Shown here piece by piece: positions 40,601 to 53,327 of a stretch of DNA of 64,000 bases. Origin of the DNA: Siphlonurus alternatus (taxonomy: Eukaryota > Arthropoda > Insecta > Ephemeroptera > Siphlonuridae). The stretch covers positions 10,232,648 through 10,296,647 of the forward strand of contig OX463781.1 of NCBI GenBank assembly GCA_949825025.1, given 5' to 3'. The notes below the pieces were generated by a model that worked only from the letters and a program-made list of their open reading frames with translations, was not told the origin of the DNA and ran no database searches. Positions within the stretch are counted from its first letter, which is position 1. Every line of letters begins with the position of its first letter. The translations under genes were made by a program, and so were the position numbers.

Positions 40601-42168
40601 AATGTTATAATAAAAATGATAAGATCACATAAAAATTACATGTATATAAATTTGCAAGCAATTTGTTTCTCAAGCTAATTTGAGGGAAAGTAAAGATGTA
40701 TTACTATCAACAACTTAATGATATAGTGTTATAATTATTTTACATGAAACCAGAAACTTGCTGATAATTGATTATTATAAGTTTCCAATTTTTTGTCGCT
40801 GATATTAAACAAAAAATAATGTATAGTTCTATGAAAGCTTATGTTGATACAAAATGATGATTTGCAATGTAATCTTTAGTATAGCATGCTTTTAAATAAA
40901 TTTTTAGTATTTGTTTATGCTTTTAGTTAAAATTTTTATCATAAAAATGTACATGCATTTTTACCATTAATACGAACCATAGACCTCGTTTTAATAACAA
41001 TTACAGCAAATTCTACTTCAACTATTCCTGCTTACCTATACCAAAATTTATCTAAAACTGCATACACATGTTATTACAAGAATGTGATATGTTGTCATAT
41101 TTATCATAAAAGAGCTCTGGTGCCTTCCTTGTGTAGTTTTATATAGGGGTGCCTACAACTTTCATTCATTGAAGATAATTTCAATCAAACTGCAGTTGAA
41201 AATTGACAGCAGGTCCAACAGCTTTGAAGAGAGACGAGGGATAAGATCTTTTCTGTTCATAAAATTTCATCAAGGATATTTTTGCAAGCGACAAAATTTC
41301 GAGTGCCGTCTCTTGAAGTAAGGCTGGCGCTATTTCTGATCGTCTGGACGAATATTTTATGACTTGATTATTCTCAGGTAGCGTCCAGGTAGACAGAAAG
41401 TAAGGGGGCACGCGTTTGTAAGGTCGAGGGAAAGTCAGGAATTATCTTTAGTCCTAGGCCAATATATAGCTCACCTGTGGCGTCTCATACCTGTATCTTA
41501 TGACCGGTAAAAATCAGGGGTAAAGGAAAAAAATGCACATAAAAATACAAATTGTAAGAAAAGGATATAAAAGTGACAAACATTTTCCAAGTGGTCATCA
41601 ATAATGCTTTTCATAACATTTTATTGACTTTTATTGAAAATAAGCCGCCATGTACAAAAGCTTAAAGTTTTCAACGTAAGCATTTATAACAACATTTGAA
41701 TTGGATTATTTTAAAATAAATGTCTCAATGTCAACACTACTACTAATATTTAATATCTTAAAAAATTTTGAATCTATTTAAAAATTTATTACTACCTAAA
41801 AACAGATGTGTTTCAACTTTAAAAAAAAAAATTAAGAGGAATGAAATTACTAATTATAAAAAATAGTTAAAACATTTTTTGATGAGTACCACCAAAAAGA
41901 CGAGGACGACATGTTGAAATGTTTTTTATTTAATCCTACTTGAGTTGATGTGTTTGAGCGGTTGCCAGGGAGTTTTGTTTTGATTTTTTTCTTTTTTACT
42001 TACCTCCCTACAAGACAAGTGTTGTATCGTGAAGGAGAAGCTTGTGGAAGTATAAACTATAATCATCATACACAGAATAGAATTCTTACCTAGTCTGATG
42101 CTCATAAACCTCAGTGGTGCATGATAACACGTGACGTTATTGCTATCCCGTGGGAATGTTAACCATCA
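37629..42168 (+). other. Giant intron, no gene seen
   Basis: AT-rich DNA. It includes a GC-rich patch at 38040-38240 with a TATA-like box and a 14-base perfect palindrome CTCACGTACGTGAG (39301-39314). A reverse-strand frame at 41181-41411 has unusually protein-like composition but no recognisable family. Confidence 0.5.
38155..38175 (+). promoter_or_regulatory. Possible TATA promoter
   Basis: GGACCC followed by TATATAAATA (38166-38175) lies at the downstream edge of a CpG-containing GC-rich patch (38090-38165). The layout resembles the block at 24475-24494. No attached exon can be defined. Confidence 0.25.
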
Positions 42169-42170
42169 TA

Positions 42171-42566
42171 CACTGAAAAAAATTACTGTAAAAATCTCCA
42201 ACCATGCATGAGTTGTTTACAATGTTTTCCTTGACTTTATTGACAAAAGTTATCATCGGAATAGTATAACTCCATACCACACTTCATATATCATAGCTCT
42301 CAAACCGTGGCTAAAATTTATAATCAATGAATGTGTGGATATAACGTCTCTCATCCGCAATAATAATCTGCTCCACGATTTCGTTGCAATAATGGACTGT
42401 CTGCTCTTTCAGGTGAATGCAATATGAATGCTATAAATCGGTATGAAATAAGACTCAAAATTGCGCTCACCTGAAATAACAGACAGCTCATTATTGCAAC
42501 GAAATCGTGGAGCAGATAGCTCATTATTGCGGATGAGGGACGGTAAACAAACTGTTTTTTTCAGTG
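42171..42566. mobile_element. Fold-back MITE with TA target duplication
   Basis: Ends are CACTGAAAAAAA on the left (42171) and its reverse complement on the right (ending 42566), flanked on both sides by TA (42169-42170, 42567-42568). A TA duplication points to the Tc1/mariner superfamily. Internally a long inverted repeat, 42350-42415 against 42467-42537, is near-identical apart from a 4-base gap and a few mismatches, with a 51-base loop. No coding capacity. The left side has about 165 bases between terminus and arm that the right side lacks, so the copy is asymmetric. Confidence 0.7.
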
Positions 42567-42568
42567 TA

Positions 42569-45500
42569 GACAGTATGTACCACCATATTTTGTCTCAGGT
42601 TGTATAATATGAGGGTTGATATTAAACACCTATATGGTCTCACGTTGATGAAACATGGACCAACATCATCATTATCCTGTTTCATTTTATTCTACAAGGT
42701 GACCTTACCTTACGTATTTAAAATAAACGTAAAACTAAAATAATCTTAAAAGTATTAACCTAGTTTCTAATTTCAAATAGTGGTATAATGTATATATTTA
42801 TTTTAAAATGTTGGAATGTAAACTTCTTTACGATCTTCAGGTAAAAGAAAATATCAATAAATTTTATGAAAAAGGGCATTTAGTATACAATGTATATTTT
42901 TAAGATCAAAGAATAACCCTTATTTCTAATTTTAAATATTCTAGTGTTTTACTAAAGGTATAATAATAGTTTATGCTCAGATATATATACGCTTCTTCAT
43001 ATATTTTTTTTATTGAAATAAAAAAATTTGATCAGAATTTCGTAAATAAAATTTAAACGATCCACCAGCATCATTATGTTGAAACTGTCCTGGCTTTAGG
43101 CTAAAAAAGAGTTAAAGATTATATCAGTATTTCATAATGAATATGAAAAGAAATTCATATTTTTTATACGGTACATTTCGTCAAAATATTTCCTAGTTTT
43201 TTTTCTTATAATTTGTGAAGTTAAAAATGTCAAGATTTCTCCCCGATCTTGACCTTTCTTGAGAAATCTAAACAACATGCTAAGGTCAAACGTTTAATGT
43301 GTAAAATAAAAATAATAAGAAGAACAATACCTAATTATGAAGGAAGAGTAATCAACTAAATAGGAAGTTAATTATTTTTATTATAAAATTAAGCACATTT
43401 AGTTGGTATTTTTTACAGTACTAGTCATAAAAAAAATCATGATCAAACTTTCGCAATTAATTTCAATTAAAATATAAATCCCTTATTTATTGTATACTTG
43501 TTTGAACTGTGACAGTGAATCTTCTTTAAGGTCAAGACAAGGTCAATAAATAATAAAGGTCAATTTATACCCCCTTTCTATTTCTAAATGAACTCTAATT
43601 TAGAAAATGAAAATATTTATATATTTTTTTTTGCAATATTTTTTTTTAAGGTCACCATATTTGTATTCTTGACTTTTTCCTTCTTTGTTATAAAGTATCT
43701 AAATGGTGGTGGTAGTTTCTCGTCACGATTTCTGGTCTCTTTGCAACAATGCTAACAACAGTACACACTCAATAATAACAATCTGTGGAGGAGGAGGGAC
43801 ATTTGGAATGAGAAGACCATGCAGCTTTCATGTTCTCTTCCTTGACTTTTTAAAGTGACTTTTAAAATTCCACATGCATGAGTTTTATATAAATCTGTGA
43901 AATGTTCCAAAAAGCGAGTCTTTATACTAACGTACATCACAAAGTCCTACAGTAAGTAGTAGCAAAATGGTACATTGGATTATTATATACTTTACTAATG
44001 GTTTATGGGTCAGTAAATACATTTCTGACTTGTTTTTTTATTTAAATTCTTTAAATACTACAGTAAAAAATCTAAAAATAATATTTTTATGTATATTCTC
44101 TTTAACAAAGAATTTTGATTTTAAACTGTCTAATTTAATTAATTTTTTGACAATTTATAACTTGTTTGATGAGTGTAAAGTGATCATGATATAAGAATAC
44201 ATTAAATATACCTGACCAAAAAACTTGTTTGTAACTTGTATTTTAATCAACAACAGCTACAGTTATATACAAACATATATTTAAAATGTCAACTAAAAAT
44301 GTCATCTTGTTATGTCTGTTATTTTTGTTAATAACATACGTAAGTAATGTAATGGGAGATTTCAAATCGTCATGACATATAATTGTGGGACGTAAAAAAT
44401 TATACAATGATATTTAACTTGTCGTAGGTTTTTGTGCATTTTTTTCACAACACATGTTAAATGCGGATTATGAGTACATTTTTCTCTCATGAATTATAAT
44501 GTCTCGTTGACAGTAATTTACTATCAAAATTAAGGTGCTTTAAACTCAGCTTACTTATATTTCAATTAAAAGCAATGTGAGTTATTCTTTGTTAAAAAGT
44601 ATGTTCATTTTAACATTCAACAGCAATTTTTTTAAATATATTTCAGAATTGAAGAATGCATTACCATGCATGTTTATTATTGAGAATATTTATAAAACTT
44701 CGATATTATACTAAAAAGTTGTTATTATAGCATTATATAACATAAACCTCAATAGTTTCATGTCTCATATATTATATTTTGTGATTGTTTTGAAGTTTTT
44801 TAACCTTGATTGATGTGACGTCACATGAAAGTGGAGTGATGTCCAATATAACGTAAACAGTAGTGGCGAGATCAAAGTGGGGAAGGAGAGATTCCGACGA
44901 CGGTGGACAAATACGGCATGTCAATTTACATAGATTGTCCAGTAGCCACTGAGGAGCTCACACTTTATGGCCTCATCCTCGATCCGGCCTAATGTATAGC
45001 AGACCTACTTACTTCCGGAAATAATATATCCTGTTTGTTTTTGTTTTCATATAATAATTATCTCGTTTGTCAAGTTTCAACTCGTGATTAACACGACAAA
45101 TCTATTGATGAGTTGATACTCAATCGTGTAAGAAGAAGGTGTTCTTATTTCAATGGTTATTTACCATATCTATAGCACACATTCTTCTTATATTCCAAAG
45201 TAATTGTTTATTCTGAATATAATTAATATATTATACTATATTATATTCCAATATAAAATTATACTCTAATTATTTTAATTATCAAACAATTGTTTACATA
45301 TAGATACTATTTAATTATTTATCAAGTGGTTTATCCTTATAAAGAATAATTAAATTAAAATAATCATTACCTATATGGTATTACAGAAGATATAGAATTA
45401 AAACTTTCTTTAGCCCTTGGTCTTCCGTTAAATACTGTGAGACAATTCTTGGTCAAGGTATAACATTGCAGTACTGCAGAGGACTGTACTTTCTCTCACG

Positions 45501-48500
45501 CTTGTTTTAGACGAGGTTTGACAGACACATTGACGTCTCCACCCCCGCATGATCGCAGTTTCTCGAGCTGTCACCACTTTCCTTGACTCACACGCCCCCT
45601 CAGACACGCCCACTTTCATTGCAATCACACTAATAGTACATCCCAGGGTGTTAGGAGTACCCCAAGGCTGATATTACGTACCAAATTGCCTGTCACTATC
45701 AAACAGCATCTATTAGATTGATAACTTGATTATATTTCCAATATTGTGTTTTAAATTTCCTCTCAAATGTAATTTTACAAAATTCTCTTTGTATACTTTA
45801 ACTTTACATATCAGAAACTCCATGAAGATAAAATTTTAAAAATTCCTTATTCACCGCCTTGCAATTTACACCCAAGTTTAAGAAATTCCTTTAGATTTTA
45901 CAAAAATTTGCAATCTAAATTCTTGCAAGACCTTCCTTTACAGTCTGAGACACCAAGAATTTCATGCCTGTGATTTGGAGTCAGCTTGGACTTCACTATA
46001 TGGTATGCACTTTAGCCCGTAGGCCTGCATATCAAAGTCTCTGTCCATGCATGCATGATGCACTATTATAAGATGCATTATTAGAACGTCACGCTTTCAT
46101 CAGTTTTCCTTCTGTCACTCGTAACAATAATTGTACATGAACAAAGAGTGTTACTTAATTACATATATGTATTTATAATTATACATCTAAAAATTATAAT
46201 TATTTTAAATGTCAACGATTATAAAATCTTAACATTTTTAAGTAACAAAATATTATCTTTTTTTTAATTATATTTTTATAAGTTTCATTCTTATTTAATT
46301 TGCTCTTCCTCCTAATGAGCCTTTATTAGACGAAACTTAATCCTCATATTTGAGAGATTCATAAATAATAGAGAAATTATTTGATTGATAATCGCACACT
46401 ATACTGTATTATAGCGGCCTTCATTTGTGGCATGACTAGAAAGTGAAACTATTTTTTAATTATTATTTGTTTATTATGGTTTTGATGCACTTAATGACTC
46501 AAATCAATAAACAGCAATAAAAACTGTGAAATCGTGTTGTTTTGAGATGAAAAAAAAAATCCACATATATATATAATGACCTAAAACATTATTATCTTTT
46601 TTTACTGATCTTTTAAATTAAAAAATAAAACTTATTTATTTTTTTACAGTGATGTTCCAATTTAAGTGTGAACTTTGTCATGCATATAAAACTTTATTAT
46701 ACTTCAAAAAAACTTTCATTGAAATAGAAAATTCAAAATACTTTAATTAATAAATTTATTTGAATATTTAAAAAAATAAAATGCATTTTTTTTTTCAATT
46801 TTTTGCTTCTTGCAAATTAATTATTTTCGCACTAGCTTGACTAATGATTTAAAACAGGTTATAGCAGCAGCTTCTATTACACACATTAAAAAGTGATAGT
46901 CCTAACGTATAATAAATTGTCTCGGTGTATCTGCAAAGATTCGAGTGGGCGTCACTCGTGTAATAAATCTACTCGGAGGTTTTTCTGCACTTGCTGGCCA
47001 ACGGTCATTCATGAATCTTTCTTACACGTTATAGACGTACTGTTGTGTAATCTGTGGGAATATTTCTCTGCGTGCCGCAAACTACAAAGACTTCCTATGT
47101 CCTCTACACAAAGTTGCTATCAAAAGTTTTTGACGTATAGTGAAGTTGATGATCCGTAAACTTGCAAGAGTTCCTTCGCTCTTTTTTTATACGTTAACTT
47201 TGCCTTGAGCATAAATTTTGGACATTTTTCTAACACCATATAGAATTTTGTACAAAAGATAATAAAATTTGAAGCTTTTATTTATAGTCGCATTGGTCAT
47301 ACTTTTTCAAGAAAACATAACGGTACATAATAATTAAATAATCGACTTCATTAAAGCAAAAAAATAAAAATGAAAATTTAATGGTTAAAAATGGCCATGT
47401 ACAAAAACCTGTCTTGAACATTAATTTTACAAATTACAATTTTTGTATGTAATTAAATGAATTTTAAAGATGTAAGGAAGTATTTTCTTATATAATAAGA
47501 AAATTAGAAATTTTTATAATATTTAATTTTAATAAAAATTATACATTATTAATTCTCAGTATTATTCATTGTAAGATTTCTATTGTATCCACATGACACC
47601 AAATATTATATTTCTTAATAAATTGATGAGAGAGAAAATTTTGTTTTTGACAAATCAAAATGTCATAATGTTTATATCTTATAATACTTAGAAGTTACAT
47701 CATTTCCATGAAGTAAAATTACAATCAATCACCACCATCATTTTTCAATCATCATATCTGACAAGTGCAACACTTTCTAACGTGCTCTTGTGTGTGTGAT
47801 CTAATCCAATATTTCGGTCATCGTGGTAATAATATTCTACAGTATCATCGTATTTAATCAATGATCTAGTGAAAGTCTTTTTTTTTTTATATGTATTTTA
47901 TAATCTTTTGTATATCATGTATTTTTATTATTATAGAATTTTAAGTGAAAAAAAAAAAGCGAGAGTAAAATTTAAAAAGACAAAACTTGTATCATGTATA
48001 TAGAAGTTTTAAGTGAAAATTAGTAGTTTTAACATGACATTTTTTTCTTCTTTATTTGGTATAGTGGATTTGCTTTCCTTCCCCACTTTTTCATCATTTT
48101 GTAAATACTGCATGACAGCAGTACACTTGTTAATACCAAGTTAAGAAATATATTTTAAATGCACTTTAATAGAAATCAAGTTGAATTTATTATGCACATT
48201 TCTGCCATATATACATTGAATGCATATTATATGTTTTTTAATCCGGTTTACGTATACAGTTAAAGAGGATTATAAAGGTATATATATATCATATATTATA
48301 TTCAAATGTAATAGAGAGAATGGTTTTGTATAGTCAATTTGATGAATGGAACCTCAAAGTACTGCTCATTTCATTGCAGGTATTACAAATACAAAACACG
48401 TGTTGACTTGCTTGTACTGCCGTGTTGGCAAAGAGATAATAAAAGTATTAAAAGAGCCGCAATTTCTCTTATCAGTAGTCATGTTGTCTTGATAATAAAA

Positions 48501-50780
48501 TACAAGTACTGTTTATCTTCACTGCAGCATACTGTATGGAATTATCAGCTTAAATAAGAGAGATGACAATAATTACTGCTATAGATATAATGTTAATAAA
48601 GTAATAAAGTTATGTGTAATTAATTTATTGCTATTTAAAATTATTATATTTATTATTAAACTGTACTACTGTCTTATTTTTATATGATTTTATATTATAA
48701 CGTATTTAATCAGTATTTTATGTCTTCATTATTGATAACTTGTTATTTTTTTTAAATATTGTAATAACAAATTAGTTCTCAAATTTTCTTAAACTTATTA
48801 AATAATTAAATATTGAACTCAAAAGGAACAGATTGGAAATTAAATTTCATCGTATCATTAAATCACTCTTTTTTTAAATAAATATTATTTTATAGTAAAA
48901 TAAATAAATAATATCAATATAAAATCATATAGATGACATCATTATAGAGAAAATCTTATTTCAATATTTGAACTCTCCTAAATTGTGGTTACTTGCATTT
49001 GTATTTTATTATTTAATGAAGTTCTGATATATTCACGATCACGCCTGTAGGTTTGCTTACCCCCATAAAAGAAGAAAGGACACTTCAACAGATCTCTCCC
49101 CCCTTGAATTGAATGCGTTTCTCAGCTTGCAACAGATTGCAGCGCCGATAACCTCAGCTCCGTGTGTGGCATTCAATCCCTTGAACGTCCCCTGTCCAGC
49201 AAATACCAGGTTGTCACCCTTCCCATGCCATCGTAATAATGTGCTCCTGGAAATACATGTTAGGAAAGGGACAAAGATTTATGTTGTTAAGAATAGAATG
49301 CATTTATGAAAGAAAAGTGGACACAAGAAAAAAAACTTTTTTTTTTTTTTTATTCATCAGTGATCGTTAAAACTTGAAAAGCTTGTACTTAAAATTTGTA
49401 CAACGAGTTATGTTTGTCAACGAATATAAAATTACCTTTTTTAGAATATTACAAAAAATATAAAATGAACTATAATAAAGCTAAATTATAATAATATTCT
49501 TCCTTTAAAGGAATTTTGAGGTCACAAAAAAAAAACTTAAAAATGCATGTTGATAATATTTCACAACATTTGATCAAATTTTAGTTTAAATTAAATAAAA
49601 TCCAAGATGTGATACAACAATGGGAAGATCGTGGTAGTGAAATTTCCTATGTATTGAGGATCCTTGGTGGCCCAGATCTCTGAAGGAAAGTCGGTGTCGC
49701 CACGCGGACTGACCAACTACAGGATGGACGCGTGCTCATGTTTAATGCACGGCTCGATTGTTGTACTTCTTGTAGACGCAATGTTGGACTATTTACACAT
49801 TACCTTACGTCACTGTTGATTTTTTACATAAGAAAGTAACGTTTTGACTTGATATCTTGATTATATTTAGTTAAAAAAAAAAACGTGATATTTTTGTATT
49901 CATATGGGGCAGTACTTGCAATGCATAATAATGTAAATTTCAGTATATACTGCTACAATGTTTAAATAACGAATGGTAACTTAGGTCATTTGATACACAT
50001 ATTACGGTTACATTTCCACAGATGAAGGTGCAAATTTTTAATGGAAATCACTGTAACTGTTATTTTTTATGATATATAATACCAAGTTCAAACTAAATTC
50101 TTAATAAAAAAGTTTGATTTTTCTTAAAATAACAAATTATAAAATATAAAGAATATAACAGTATATATCTTTAACAAAATATTTCATGTGTCACATTTAA
50201 AGACTTTTAAGACCTCACTTGATGTTTTCTTTTAATCTTATCAAACACACATATAGAAATTCTTTTATATAAACTATAGAACGTACTGGTGTTACGTTAG
50301 TTTCTTCCTATATGTAGAGTCAATGCACTTAGTTCTTTGTCCAAGGTGTCAGATTGCCCCAGCACCGTGTCATGTCACTCCTGCAGCAGGTTAATAATCT
50401 TGTGATGATGCATCTCACGGTTTTACGCACAGCGGCATTCAAGCGTTATATGGACCATTTATACCGAGAGATCAGCTTGCACTTTGCTTCAGGGGATATC
50501 AATCACATCATAAAGAAACGTGTAAATTATATTTTATAGCTGTAACTGAAAGTAATTTTCTCACGAAATGATTGCAATATAAACGCACGATTTATTATAT
50601 ATTTAATGTCATTTATTATTAATTGATATAATAATTAATTTAATTTATGTTTAACTTGTGTATTATGAGCTACTGTATTTAATATAAATTTAATTTGCTC
50701 TCTCTTTACAATAATAATTTACTGTTGTTTAATTTGTTGTAAATATTGTACATTCCTTACTCTATGCTGTTTGATAAAAC
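42569..50780 (+). other. Giant intron, no gene seen
   Basis: AT-rich DNA. A TGACGTCA site is at 44816. A slightly GC-richer patch at 45470-45620 and another at 49080-49260 have no exon-like frame with splice sites. A CATGCATGCATG run lies near 46047. Confidence 0.5.
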
Positions 50781-50789
50781 AGTGTAGTT

Positions 50790-50810
50790 ATTGTCACTAA
50801 TAGTGACAAT
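50790..50810. repeat. Palindrome upstream of the LINE ORF1
   Basis: ATTGTCACTA and TAGTGACAAT form 10-base perfect arms around a single A, about 180 bases before the ORF1 start. It may lie in the element's 5' UTR, whose outer limit I cannot place. Confidence 0.45.
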
Positions 50811-50990
50811 ATTTTCACTGCTCCGTAATTTTTAAAGATTAACCTTTTTATCTATCATTTAATTAAAAAGAAAGTCTGTTCATCGGAAAGTTGAAGTTTT
50901 TTTCTATTAAGTGATACATTACTACTAAGTGTCCTGTGCATTGAACTTTAAATATAAAGGTGTGATAAATATTCTCTTGAGAACAACATC

Positions 50991-53327
50991 ATGACGGTCC
51001 TACGCTCCATGCGTGCTACACCTCAGTTCTGCTCTCCGCTCGTACCACACTGGCCGCCACCTGCTAGAACTACACCGGAGGTTTTTAACTCACAATTTAT
51101 TAATTATGATAAAAATAATTCTGATATACATATGTCCAATGAAAGCCTATCAAATGATCTGACTGTACATCCAATGTACAAATTAATTCAACATAATATT
51201 AAGGACTTATTTACTGACTTTAGAGAAGAAATTAAATGCACTATTAAATTAATGTTAAATGAAAGAAATGGAATTTCTTCTGCAAATAACTTTAATAATG
51301 AGGGAAATTCAAATCATCAATGTCATATACAAACAGCTGATTATGACAGGTCACCAGTTCAATTCTCGCGACCTTGGAGGACGGCTGGTTACACAAAACA
51401 ACGCCCACCTCAGCCGACGTCGTTCACTAGAGTGCCACAGCAGCAGCAGCAATCACGCCAGCAGCAGCAGCAACAATCTGAGCAATCACGCCAGCAGCAG
51501 ACACGCCGGCAGCACGTTGTAAGTCAGTATCAACCTCGTCGCCCGCTCCAACACCAACTGAGCGCTCAGCGACCGCACCCTACCCAGCTGCCGCGCCAAA
51601 GCCAGGGTGCCCAATTGCGCCCCCCAAGACCTCCTTATAATCCGTGGGGTGCGACAGTACCAACATCAAACTCATTTTCAGTACTACAACATATTAATAA
51701 TGAGTCTTTTCCGACTTTACATCAGAAAAATACCAATAACCATAATATAAAAAGAAAACATCAAAATTTCCGTTTCATTGAAAAGAAAGGAAATTTGTTT
51801 GACGCACCACCAGGCACATCCTACGCCCACTGCGTTGATAAAACATTTAAACAAGGACGTGGAGTTGCAACTCAATTTAAAAAAAAACATGGACAAACCC
51901 CTTTTTTAAAGAGTCAACTCAAAAATACTGGTGAAGTAGCTGTTTTATCTTCAGATGACAGTTTTATTTTCTACTTAGTTACTAAATCTGTCCATAACAG
52001 CTATCCTGACCACTCAAATATACTACTTGCATTAAAAAATTTAAGAAATATCTGTGAGATTTTAAGTATAAAAAAACTCGCAATTCCTCGTTTAGCATGT
52101 GGCAGAGACGGTTTCAACTGGTCTACTATAAAACAAGACATTATTTCAGTGTTCAAAGATCTTGACATTGAAATTGTTGCTTATTATGGATGGAAGACAT
52201 TAGCAAAGAAAGTTGCAAGTAATGATGATGAAACAGCTGTTAAAGAACTCTTTGAGGAATCAGCCCAATCTACTCTAGCAAACGTCATTACCGCTAGGGC
52301 CCCTCCTTCTAATAACCTGGCGGTCCTTGTAAGTTCCGGGCAATGCCAGACCTCTACCTTGCGAGAGAGTACCCGCCCCTCAATTGTCACGCCTGACATA
52401 GTGAGGGTGGAGGGACTGCCAGTGCCAGCCACGAAGGAGCAGATGTCTAATACCCGGGGCGAGAAGTCAGGCCTCGCTCAGGTGAACGACGGTACCACCC
52501 CGGGCGAGGAGTCAGGCCTCGCTTCGGTGAACGACGGTACCACCCCGGGCGAGGAGTCAGGCCTCGCTTCGGTGAACGACGGTACCACCCCGGGCGAGGA
52601 GTCAGGCCTCGTTTCGGTGAACGACGGTACCACCCCGGGCGAGGAGTCAGGCCTCGCTTCGGTGAACGACGGTACCACCCCGGGCGAAGAGTCAGGCCTT
52701 GCTCCGGTGAACGACGGTACCACCCCGGGCGAGGAGTCAGGCCTCGCTTCGGTGAACGACGGTACCACCCCGGGCGAGGAGTCAGGCCTCGTTTCGGTGA
52801 ACGACGGTACCACCCCGGGCGAGGAGTCAGGCCTCGCTCCGGCGAACGACGGTATTGCCCCGAGTGAGGAGTCAAGTCTTGTTTTGGTAAACAATAGTTT
52901 GCCTGAATCAGGACCACCCTTACCAGATCCTGTATGTTCTCTTGAATTGAATCAAGATATTATAGATCTGAACTCATTACATCCAAGACTCAAAGCTTTT
53001 TTACTAACGATTTTAGATAATAAATTCCAATTTACAAATGATCTATTAAAAAATGATGAAACCGCTGCTAAGAAAAGTGCAATTAATTCAGAAAAATCAA
53101 TTAATGAAATTTCATCTGTTGTCTCACCATCCATTATTAGTAAAAATGATACTATTAATGATAATGTTTTGAGTTCAAATGTTGATAATTTTAATCTGGC
53201 ATCTCAATTGAAATCCCCCATTAAAAATTCTCAGGAAGATACACAATCTTCCCCTGTGAGATCACGGCTCCGTGCCAGTACACTAAACAGTATCTCCACC
53301 AAATTGCCCAACAAAAAAAAAACTTAA
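50991..53327 (+). CDS. LINE ORF1 with TARG1-like macro domain
   Basis: The 778-residue protein has four parts. Residues 1-260 are mostly disordered, with a predicted helix near 63-91 and a Gln/Arg-rich tract at 149-173. A macro domain spans about 262-402. Nine 15-residue repeats (GEESGLASVNDGTTP type) fill 490-624, with a decayed tenth. A Ser/Asn-rich tail follows. The macro domain follows human OARD1/TARG1 without gaps from G267 (OARD1 G19) to D373 (D125). Shared words are AHC, FKKK, GEVAVL and CG-D. Both catalytic residues of TARG1, K84 and D125, are matched by K332 and D373 at the same 41-residue spacing; the adenine-contacting D20 is N268. TARG1 removes ADP-ribose from acidic side chains, so this ORF1 may bind or hydrolyse ADP-ribose. 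No RRM or CCHC knuckle is seen, so the basic Gln-rich part may bind RNA. I chose the ATG at 50991 because it opens the frame and no earlier in-frame ATG is apparent. Confidence 0.85.
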   Translation: MTVLRSMRATPQFCSPLVPHWPPPARTTPEVFNSQFINYDKNNSDIHMSNESLSNDLTVHPMYKLIQHNIKDLFTDFREEIKCTIKLMLNERNGISSANNFNNEGNSNHQCHIQTADYDRSPVQFSRPWRTAGYTKQRPPQPTSFTRVPQQQQQSRQQQQQQSEQSRQQQTRRQHVVSQYQPRRPLQHQLSAQRPHPTQLPRQSQGAQLRPPRPPYNPWGATVPTSNSFSVLQHINNESFPTLHQKNTNNHNIKRKHQNFRFIEKKGNLFDAPPGTSYAHCVDKTFKQGRGVATQFKKKHGQTPFLKSQLKNTGEVAVLSSDDSFIFYLVTKSVHNSYPDHSNILLALKNLRNICEILSIKKLAIPRLACGRDGFNWSTIKQDIISVFKDLDIEIVAYYGWKTLAKKVASNDDETAVKELFEESAQSTLANVITARAPPSNNLAVLVSSGQCQTSTLRESTRPSIVTPDIVRVEGLPVPATKEQMSNTRGEKSGLAQVNDGTTPGEESGLASVNDGTTPGEESGLASVNDGTTPGEESGLVSVNDGTTPGEESGLASVNDGTTPGEESGLAPVNDGTTPGEESGLASVNDGTTPGEESGLVSVNDGTTPGEESGLAPANDGIAPSEESSLVLVNNSLPESGPPLPDPVCSLELNQDIIDLNSLHPRLKAFLLTILDNKFQFTNDLLKNDETAAKKSAINSEKSINEISSVVSPSIISKNDTINDNVLSSNVDNFNLASQLKSPIKNSQEDTQSSPVRSRLRASTLNSISTKLPNKKKT
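51774..52196 (+). other. Macro domain (TARG1/OARD1-like) within ORF1
   Basis: Residues 262-402 of ORF1. Key positions are G267-N-L-F (phosphate and adenine site), A279-H-C, G289 to K299 ending FKKK, GEVAVL near 314-319, YLVTK with catalytic K332, and PRLACGRDG with catalytic D373, then a C-terminal helix and strand. Identity to human OARD1 is judged by eye from the remembered sequence, not from a search. Confidence 0.85.
52458..52907 (+). repeat. 45-bp coding minisatellite in ORF1
   Basis: Nine near-identical 45-base units (52458-52862) plus a decayed tenth (52863-52907). They are GC-rich compared with the rest of the element. Because the unit is a multiple of three, all frames stay open, which explains the long reverse-strand frames at 52447-52917. 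Variation between units is mainly at two codons (A/V and S/P/Q), and low divergence implies recent expansion or homogenisation. Confidence 0.95.

Noticed and set aside
41181..41411. Reverse-strand frame of 76 codons with protein-like composition
   Set aside because: It starts at GTG, has an upstream stop nearby, no splice sites I trust and no recognised family. Kept as a curiosity only.
52447..52917. Two long reverse-strand frames (156 and 138 codons)
   Set aside because: They exist only because the 45-bp repeat is a multiple of three and keeps every frame open. They are antisense shadows of ORF1.
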